Assembly: GCA_963626285.1 (NCBI GenBank)
Contig: CAVFWQ010000003.1
Span: forward strand, 1 to 64,000
Direction of reading: 5' to 3'
Length of the DNA: 64,000 nucleotides
Source of the DNA: CAVDRM01 sp963626285
Lineage (GTDB): Bacteria > Bacillota > Clostridia > Christensenellales > Aristaeellaceae
Shown here: positions 59,240 through 64,000 of the stretch, one piece after another
How positions within the stretch are numbered: position 1 is the first letter of the stretch
Layout: every line of letters starts with the position of its first letter
Position numbers and translations under genes: made by a program
The notes under the pieces: model-generated
Database searches by the model: none
What the model was told of the DNA's origin: nothing
The model's input: only the letters and a program-made list of their open reading frames with translations

Positions 59240-60436
59240 TTATCTGCCCTCCTTTTCTGCCTTGAGCTGTGCAATCAGCTCCGGCACGATTTGATACAAA
59301 TCGCCCACGATGCCGATGTGCGCCACGCTGAAAATCGGCGCATCGGGGTCGCTGTTGATGGCGATGATATGGTCGCTGGCGTTCATGCAGGCGGTGAACT
59401 GAATCGCGCCGCTCACGCCGCAGGTGATGATGAGCTTGGGACGCACCGTGCGGCCGGACAGACCGATTTGGCGGGCGTTGGTCGTCCAGCCCTTTTCCAC
59501 GAGCGGGCGGCTGGTCGCCCAATCGCCGCCCAGCAGGGAGGCCAGTTCCTTGATCATGTCAAGGTCGGCTTCCTTTTGCAGGCCGCGGCCGCCGACCACG
59601 AGAATTTCCGCATCGGAAATCGTCTTTCCGGCGGGAACGGGCACGGTCTTCACATGGGTGACGACGGATTCCGCCGCGCTCTTGGGCAGCTTGCGGCTGA
59701 TGATCTTGCCGTCCGCCTCTTCATTGCGCACGGGCGCATCCATGACCTTATAGCGCACGGTGGCGAACTGCGGGCGCGTGTGGGTGGTGACAATCTGCGC
59801 CATGATATTGCCGCCGAAGGCCGGACGAATCTGCACAAGGTCGGTGCTGTCGCGCAGCTCCAGACGGGTGCAGTCGGCGGTCAGGCCGGTATGGAAACGG
59901 GTACTCAGGCGCGGCGCAAGGCTGCGGCCGAGGGACGTTGCACCGACCAGCACGACACTGGGCTTGATGAGCTTAATGCAGTCCTCCACGCAGCTTGCGA
60001 AGGCATCGGCGCGGAAGAAGCCCAGCTCCGGACTGTCATAAACATAAATTTCGCTGACGCCGTAGTGCCGAAGCTCCTCGGCATAGGCGCTCACGCCGTC
60101 GCCGACCAGCACAGTCTTTACCGTGTAGCCGGGGACGGACTTAATCAATTCCTTGGCCTTGCCGATCAGCTCAAGGCTTACGGGATGCAGCCGGCCGCCG
60201 GAAACCTCACTGAAGACGAGGATATCATGCCATTTGCTCTTATCGACGCTCTCGACCTTGGTCTCCAGCTTCAAAATAGCCTTTTCGGGACAGTTCTTCA
60301 CGCAGATTCCGCAGACCTTGCAGGCCGCGTTCAGCTCCGGCTTCCCGTCCTTCATGTCAATCGCCCCAAACGGGCAGTTGCTCGCGCAGAGACCGCAGCC
60401 GCTGCATTTGCGCTCCAAAATTGCGATTTGAGCCAT
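59240..60436 (-). CDS. etfA: Electron-transfer flavoprotein alpha subunit with 2x4Fe-4S domain
   Basis: The 398-residue protein begins with a ferredoxin-like domain carrying two full 4Fe-4S motifs (CSGCGLCASNCP and CKVCGICVKNCP, residues 11-55), followed by EtfA domains and the FAD-binding block GGRGLQKEADLDMI through SGAIQFTACM. The N-terminal ferredoxin domain is the mark of bifurcating Etf proteins such as LctC. It forms a heterodimer with EtfB and pairs with LctD. Confidence 0.93.
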   Translation of the reverse strand: MAQIAILERKCSGCGLCASNCPFGAIDMKDGKPELNAACKVCGICVKNCPEKAILKLETKVESVDKSKWHDILVFSEVSGGRLHPVSLELIGKAKELIKSVPGYTVKTVLVGDGVSAYAEELRHYGVSEIYVYDSPELGFFRADAFASCVEDCIKLIKPSVVLVGATSLGRSLAPRLSTRFHTGLTADCTRLELRDSTDLVQIRPAFGGNIMAQIVTTHTRPQFATVRYKVMDAPVRNEEADGKIISRKLPKSAAESVVTHVKTVPVPAGKTISDAEILVVGGRGLQKEADLDMIKELASLLGGDWATSRPLVEKGWTTNARQIGLSGRTVRPKLIITCGVSGAIQFTACMNASDHIIAINSDPDAPIFSVAHIGIVGDLYQIVPELIAQLKAEKEGR

Positions 60437-60454
60437 CGTTGCCGTCTCCTTTCC

Positions 60455-61234
60455 TTAAATGAACTTCCACTTTTTGAGGGTATCGTGCAGCCGATTGGCG
60501 CTGTCCGCGCCCGTCCATGTTTCCTTTTCCACATCGTTCTGCGGCGGGAAAATTCTCTCTACGGCGGTGGCGCTGCCGGTCAAGCCGTAATGCGACGCAT
60601 CGGTGTCCAGGAAGCTGTCCAGCCCCTGAATATGGATTTCTTTGTCCGCAATTTCCTTGGCGGTCTTAAGGCTGGGGAGACGGGGCATGAAAATGTCCTG
60701 CTCCACCGTGATGAGACACGGGAAGGGCATATGCGCCGTTTCAATCACATCCTGAAGCTGCTGCTCGACGTCAATGCCGTCGCCCTTGACCTCGATGCGG
60801 CTGACCCACGCGGCATGGGGAATGCCCATGTATTCGGCAATGGCAGGGCCGACCTGCGCGGTATCGCCGTCCGTCGTCTGCTTGCCGCAGAGAATCAAAT
60901 CAAAGTCACCGACGCTGCGGATGGCCTGAGACAGGGTGTAGCTGGTCGCCAGCACGTCCGCGCCGCCCAGACGACGGTCGCTGAACACATAGCCGTCGTC
61001 CGCGCCCATCATATAGGCTTCCTTTATAATGGCCTGCGCCTGCGGCGGCCCCATCGTGCCGACTGTCACCGTGCCGCCGTTGATTTCGCGCAGACGAAGC
61101 GCGGTCTCCAAAGCGTACAGGTCATAGGGATTCATCTTGCTGGCCACGCCGCTGCGCTTGAGAACGCCCGTCTGCTCGTCCACCTGCACCTTGTTCGTGG
61201 ACGGCACCTGCTTGATGCAAACAAAGATATCCAT
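60455..61234 (-). CDS. etfB: Electron-transfer flavoprotein beta subunit
   Basis: The 259-residue protein starts MDIFVCIKQVPSTNKVQVD and has the nucleotide/flavin-binding block (CGKQTTDGDTAQVGPAIAE) with the ADVLATSYTLSQAI helix, in the pattern of bifurcating LctB/EtfB. It is the first gene of the etfB-etfA-lctD operon. The ATG at 61234 follows GAAAGGAG. A palindrome 55 bases upstream may be the operator. Confidence 0.93.
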   Translation of the reverse strand: MDIFVCIKQVPSTNKVQVDEQTGVLKRSGVASKMNPYDLYALETALRLREINGGTVTVGTMGPPQAQAIIKEAYMMGADDGYVFSDRRLGGADVLATSYTLSQAIRSVGDFDLILCGKQTTDGDTAQVGPAIAEYMGIPHAAWVSRIEVKGDGIDVEQQLQDVIETAHMPFPCLITVEQDIFMPRLPSLKTAKEIADKEIHIQGLDSFLDTDASHYGLTGSATAVERIFPPQNDVEKETWTGADSANRLHDTLKKWKFI

Positions 61235-61288
61235 AATTGCTCCTTTCAAAAATTATCCTATTGCATACGCAATCAATCCGTTCGTATC

Positions 61289-61303
61289 GGTATATAATAT
61301 ACC
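61289..61303. promoter_or_regulatory. Palindrome upstream of etfB, possible operator
   Basis: GGTATATAATATACC is a perfect seven-base inverted repeat around one base, in an AT-rich region 55 bases before etfB. GntR/FadR-type lactate regulators use short palindromes of this kind, but no such regulator gene is in the window. Confidence 0.5.
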
Positions 61304-61380
61304 AATTCGTCCAAACCATATGGACAGTTCTGCTCTCTGACGGCTGACTGGCATAAAAGCACCCTGCCGAGCCGAAAGTA

Positions 61381-61409
61381 TTGACAGACTAAACACCAGA
61401 TATTATAAC
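61381..61409 (+). promoter_or_regulatory. Promoter of the MATE pump gene
   Basis: TTGACA (61381-61386), 17 bases, TATAAC (61404-61409). It would give a leader of about 160 bases before the TTG start. A second weaker candidate is TTGCTT (61509-61514) with TATGCT (61532-61537). Nothing else was recognised in the 61235-61576 gap. Confidence 0.7.
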
Positions 61410-61576
61410 ACCAACTTTTTTCGGATACAATTTCAATTTATACGAATTTATTTACATGAATTATGATGAATGTGTAAAAAGACAATGTTTTCGGCTGTAT
61501 TTCCGTCATTGCTTTTTCTACTGCGACATGATATGCTATCCGTGACGGCTGATTGCGCTTTAAGGAGAGTGTCGCT

Positions 61577-62983
61577 TTGGAGCATACGGAACGTTTTTCC
61601 TGGATGCGGTTTATTCGCTCGGTGGCGGTGATTGCCGTGCCGGTCGCGCTGCAAAATCTGCTGACGACGACGGGCAGCATGGTGGATACGCTGATGATTT
61701 CGTCCTTGGGGCAGACGAGCGTCGGTGCGGTCGGGCTGTGCGCCCAGTTTTCATCGCTGTTTTTTTCGGGCTATTGGGGCTTTGTCGGCGGCGGGATGCT
61801 GTTTTTCTCCCAGTATTGGGGAAACAAGGACCATGACGGCATCACCCGCTCCTATGGCATCACCATGGCCTTCCTGCTGACGGTGGGGCTGCTGTTCGGG
61901 CTGGTATCCACGCTGAAGCCGGAATTTATCATGCGTCTGTACACGGACAAGGAAGAAATTCAAAAAATCGGCGTGGAATATCTGCGCATTGTCGGGCTTT
62001 CCTACCCCATTCAGGTCATCGCGGTCGCCATGAGCGCCCTGCTGCGCAGCACGGAGCGGGTGCGCGTGCCGCTCATCGGCTCGGCTGCGGCGCTGGTCAC
62101 GAACATCACCTTCAATGCGCTGCTGATTTACGGTCATTTAGGGTTTCCCGCGCTCGGTGTGCGCGGCGCGGCGATTGCCACGGTGATGGCCGCCATCGTC
62201 AACGTGCTGACCATCGTGCTGGTCTCCAAGGTGAAAAAATACCCGTATCTGCTGGAATTCCGCCGCCATTTCCGCTGGACGAAGGCTGCGGTGCGCGAAT
62301 ATCTGCGCAAGTGCTTCCCCATCATCTGCAATGAGCTGCTCATCGGCGTGGGGCTGATGTGCGTCAATATGGTGCTGGGGCGGCAGTCCGAGAACGCGAT
62401 TGCGGCAACGGCCGTATTCAGGACGCTGGAGGGCTTCGTCATCGGCTTCTTTACCGGCTTTTCCATCGCTGCGTCCGTGCTGGTCGGAAAGAGCGTCGGC
62501 GCCGGCGAATTAAAAGAAGCGTATGAGCGCGCCAAGCGGCTGGTGCTTTTGTGCGGGTCATGCATCCTCGTGGTCTGCTTTGCGCTGGTCGCTTCGCGGC
62601 ATCTCATCATCAACGCCATGCACCTGTACGGCGAGGCGCACGACATCTGCTCCGGAATGCTCGTCATCTACTGCGCGGCGGCGGTCATCCGCATGTGCAA
62701 CTGGACGCAGAACGACACCTTCCGCTCCGCGGGCGATGCGACCTTCGGAACGCTGCTGGAAATCACCTTTATGTTCGTCATGGTCGTGCCGTGCGTGTAT
62801 ATCAGCGGCATGGTGCTGAAGCTGCCGTATCTCTTGATTTTCGCCTGCTGCTATATTGATGAGCCGATTCGCGTCTGCCTGATGCTGCGCCATCTCCGCT
62901 CCGGCAAATGGATTCGTCCCGTCACGCCGGAGGGCAAAGAGGTACTGCCGAAATTCATGAAGGAACTGCATGAAAAAACATAA
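61577..62983 (+). CDS. MATE family multidrug efflux pump
   Basis: The 468-residue protein has twelve membrane helices in two homologous halves, as in the MATE/NorM family, with an N-terminal AVPVALQNLLTTTGSMVDTLMI helix. It is expected to export drugs or metabolites using Na+ or H+. The start is set at the TTG at 61577, nine bases behind AAGGAG, since the in-frame TTG at 61553 lies before the ribosome site and no ATG fits. Confidence 0.88.
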   Translation: MEHTERFSWMRFIRSVAVIAVPVALQNLLTTTGSMVDTLMISSLGQTSVGAVGLCAQFSSLFFSGYWGFVGGGMLFFSQYWGNKDHDGITRSYGITMAFLLTVGLLFGLVSTLKPEFIMRLYTDKEEIQKIGVEYLRIVGLSYPIQVIAVAMSALLRSTERVRVPLIGSAAALVTNITFNALLIYGHLGFPALGVRGAAIATVMAAIVNVLTIVLVSKVKKYPYLLEFRRHFRWTKAAVREYLRKCFPIICNELLIGVGLMCVNMVLGRQSENAIAATAVFRTLEGFVIGFFTGFSIAASVLVGKSVGAGELKEAYERAKRLVLLCGSCILVVCFALVASRHLIINAMHLYGEAHDICSGMLVIYCAAAVIRMCNWTQNDTFRSAGDATFGTLLEITFMFVMVVPCVYISGMVLKLPYLLIFACCYIDEPIRVCLMLRHLRSGKWIRPVTPEGKEVLPKFMKELHEKT

Positions 62984-63012
62984 TTGCAAAGTTGAGCCAT
63001 TTCTTATATAAT
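62984..63012 (+). promoter_or_regulatory. Promoter of the NlpC/P60 gene
   Basis: TTGCAA (62984-62989), 17 bases, TATAAT (63007-63012), starting immediately after the MATE stop codon. Confidence 0.75.
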
Positions 63013-63046
63013 AAAGCCATTCCTTAACAGAAAGGATTTTGAAACG

Positions 63047-63909
63047 ATGATGAAGAAGCTGCTGTCTCTCCTGTGCCTGACGGCTCTGCTTTGCGCAGGA
63101 GCCTCGGCGGAGCTTGTGCAAAACCAATATCTGGATGCGGCATTTCCCGCGCTGGAAGAGGGAAATCCCTTTGCGGCGCGTTACGAGGAAGCGACGGGCG
63201 CGGACATCACGCCCCTGATTTCCATCGGCATTCCCTACACCTTCGGCGGACAGGATGCGCGGTACCTGTTCAAGGTGCGTAAAATTACGCAGGTATCCAA
63301 GTACGGCGCGGTGGGGACAAAGTGCGTCTGGGGCTTTGACTGCTCCGGCTTCACCCGCTGGATTCAGCAGCAGGTGGGCGACCCGACGCATCCCTCCCTG
63401 TCGCAAATGATTCTCAAGCGCAGCCAATACAAGGCTTACCGCCTGGAGGAGCTTGTGCTGAAGGGCGGCAAGTACACTCCCTCTTATTTTAAGGGCGAGA
63501 AGCTGTCCGCCGAGGAAATCGCGGAGCGGCTTCAGGTGGGCGACCTTCTGGCGGCCAAGCACAGCGGGCGGCACGTGCTGATGTACATCGGCACCCTGCG
63601 CGACTATGGCTATGACGGGGAAAGCGCGGGCGAGGCCGCGGCGTTTTTGGACTATCCGCTGATGATAAACTGCGGCAACGACCCCAACTATATCACCCGT
63701 ACGCAGCAGTACATCGACGAAAACGGGCTGGACGCCAAGCCCTCCAAGGGCGGCGTGACCGTGTCCATCGTCGGCATGGCGGAGACGGATGCGCCGCATC
63801 TCAATGAAAGCGGCGCGAAGCCCTTCTACTATTATGAATTGGCGGACGGCTATCATATATCTTCTGGCGCACGCCCGCAAACGAGCGTGGCACGGCAAAA
63901 GCCGAATAA
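63047..63909 (+). CDS. NlpC/P60-type (C40) cell-wall peptidase, apparent frameshift near the 3' end
   Basis: The protein starts MMKKLLSLLCLTALLCAGASA (a signal peptide; ATG at 63047 or 63050) and has the C40 peptidase marks: YTFGGQD, Cys99 in GFDCSGFTRW and His176 in GRHVLMYIG. It probably cuts peptidoglycan stem peptides. The uninterrupted frame has no stop before the window end and runs in frame through the next gene's start. Removing one AT from CATATATCTTC at 63854-63864 restores a frame ending FWRTPANERGTAKAE and TAA at 63907-63909, which fits both the family and the codon use. I therefore give the end as 63909 and treat the run-on as a frameshift or sequencing error. Confidence 0.75.
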
Positions 63910-63937
63910 CGGCACGGCAAAAGGAGGCCTTCCTTTT

Positions 63938-64000
63938 ATGAAAATGATGATCGCATCGGACATTCACGGCTCGGCACTGTACTGCAAAAGGCTGCTGGAG
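63938..64000 (+). CDS. YfcE-type metallophosphodiesterase, 5' end only
   Basis: ATG at 63938 follows a strong AAAAGGAGG site by 10 bases, and the visible 21 residues (MKMMIASDIHGSALYCKRLL) contain the ASDIHG metal-binding start of the YfcE/MJ0936 phosphodiesterase family. The gene is cut by the window end. Confidence 0.75.
   Translation, partial: MKMMIASDIHGSALYCKRLLE

Noticed and set aside
59225..61297. A 690-codon open frame opposite etfA-etfB
   Set aside because: It mirrors strongly supported genes on the other strand and has no family features. Long antisense frames are common at this GC content.
61456..61543. A 29-codon Cys-rich frame in the MATE leader (MNYDECVKRQ...)
   Set aside because: No ribosome site precedes it and the sequence is AT-rich, where short frames are expected by chance.

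Overview
The window is chromosomal DNA from a Gram-positive anaerobe of class Clostridia, probably a gut-type member of the Oscillospirales/Christensenellales neighbourhood. This is inferred from the gene families (Asp23/AmaP/DUF2273, DUF6106, BceRSAB, T-box control of hisS, nusB next to a Kae1-like gene, an Etf-linked lactate dehydrogenase), from strong Shine-Dalgarno sites and TTGACA/TATAAT promoters, and from a GC content in the high fifties. No rRNA, tRNA, CRISPR array, transposase or prophage gene was seen. The first 447 bases are clearly more AT-rich than the rest and hold the 3' end of an unrecognised gene.

Layout. 0.6-4.7 kb: sbcD-sbcC DNA-end nuclease plus a small Cys-rich protein. 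4.9-11.7 kb: a hexuronate module (lacI-type regulator and uxaC on one strand, uxaB-uxaA and a fused KDPG aldolase on the other) with two matching operators between the divergent promoters. 11.8-14.7 kb: csoR-copA copper defence. 14.8-17.2 kb: an ECF sigma factor, its membrane anti-sigma partner, and a shortened paralogue of that partner behind a near-identical ECF promoter, followed by a palindrome-rich repeat block. 17.3-20.2 kb: a large repeat-built membrane-anchored or secreted protein. 20.3-24.6 kb: a BceRS-BceAB antimicrobial-peptide sensing and detoxification module. 24.7-28.0 kb: addB without addA. 28.2-36.0 kb: a long minus-strand housekeeping operon (asp23, amaP, DUF2273, nusB, Kae1-like, folD, xseA, xseB, ispA, divergent PAP2, DUF6106). 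36.1-39.1 kb: aspS and hisS behind a T-box. 39.4-41.1 kb: an orphan solute-binding protein on a coiled-coil stalk. 41.3-45.8 kb: a diaminopentanoate-dehydrogenase-like enzyme, a MerR regulator, a CPA2 antiporter with a PII-like partner, and a YugP-type protease. 45.8-47.8 kb: barstar, lipoprotein barnase and a PIG-L deacetylase. 48.2-52.1 kb: a site-2 protease, scpA-scpB and guaB. 52.1-57.8 kb: a MrfA-type helicase, aldehyde dehydrogenase, TrmH-type methylase, UPF0340 protein and a CAT-like acetyltransferase. 57.8-61.2 kb: electron-bifurcating lactate dehydrogenase lctD-etfA-etfB. 61.6-64 kb: a MATE pump, an NlpC/P60 protein with an apparent frameshift, and the start of a YfcE-type phosphodiesterase.

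The observations most worth a second look are: the sigma/anti-sigma locus and its excised duplicate, which share a promoter and the first transcribed bases; the hexuronate operator pair; the lipoprotein barnase-barstar pair in one operon with a secreted deacetylase; the palindrome-rich block flanked by direct repeats; the orphan stalked binding protein; and the AT-dinucleotide frameshift that joins the NlpC/P60 frame to the next gene.
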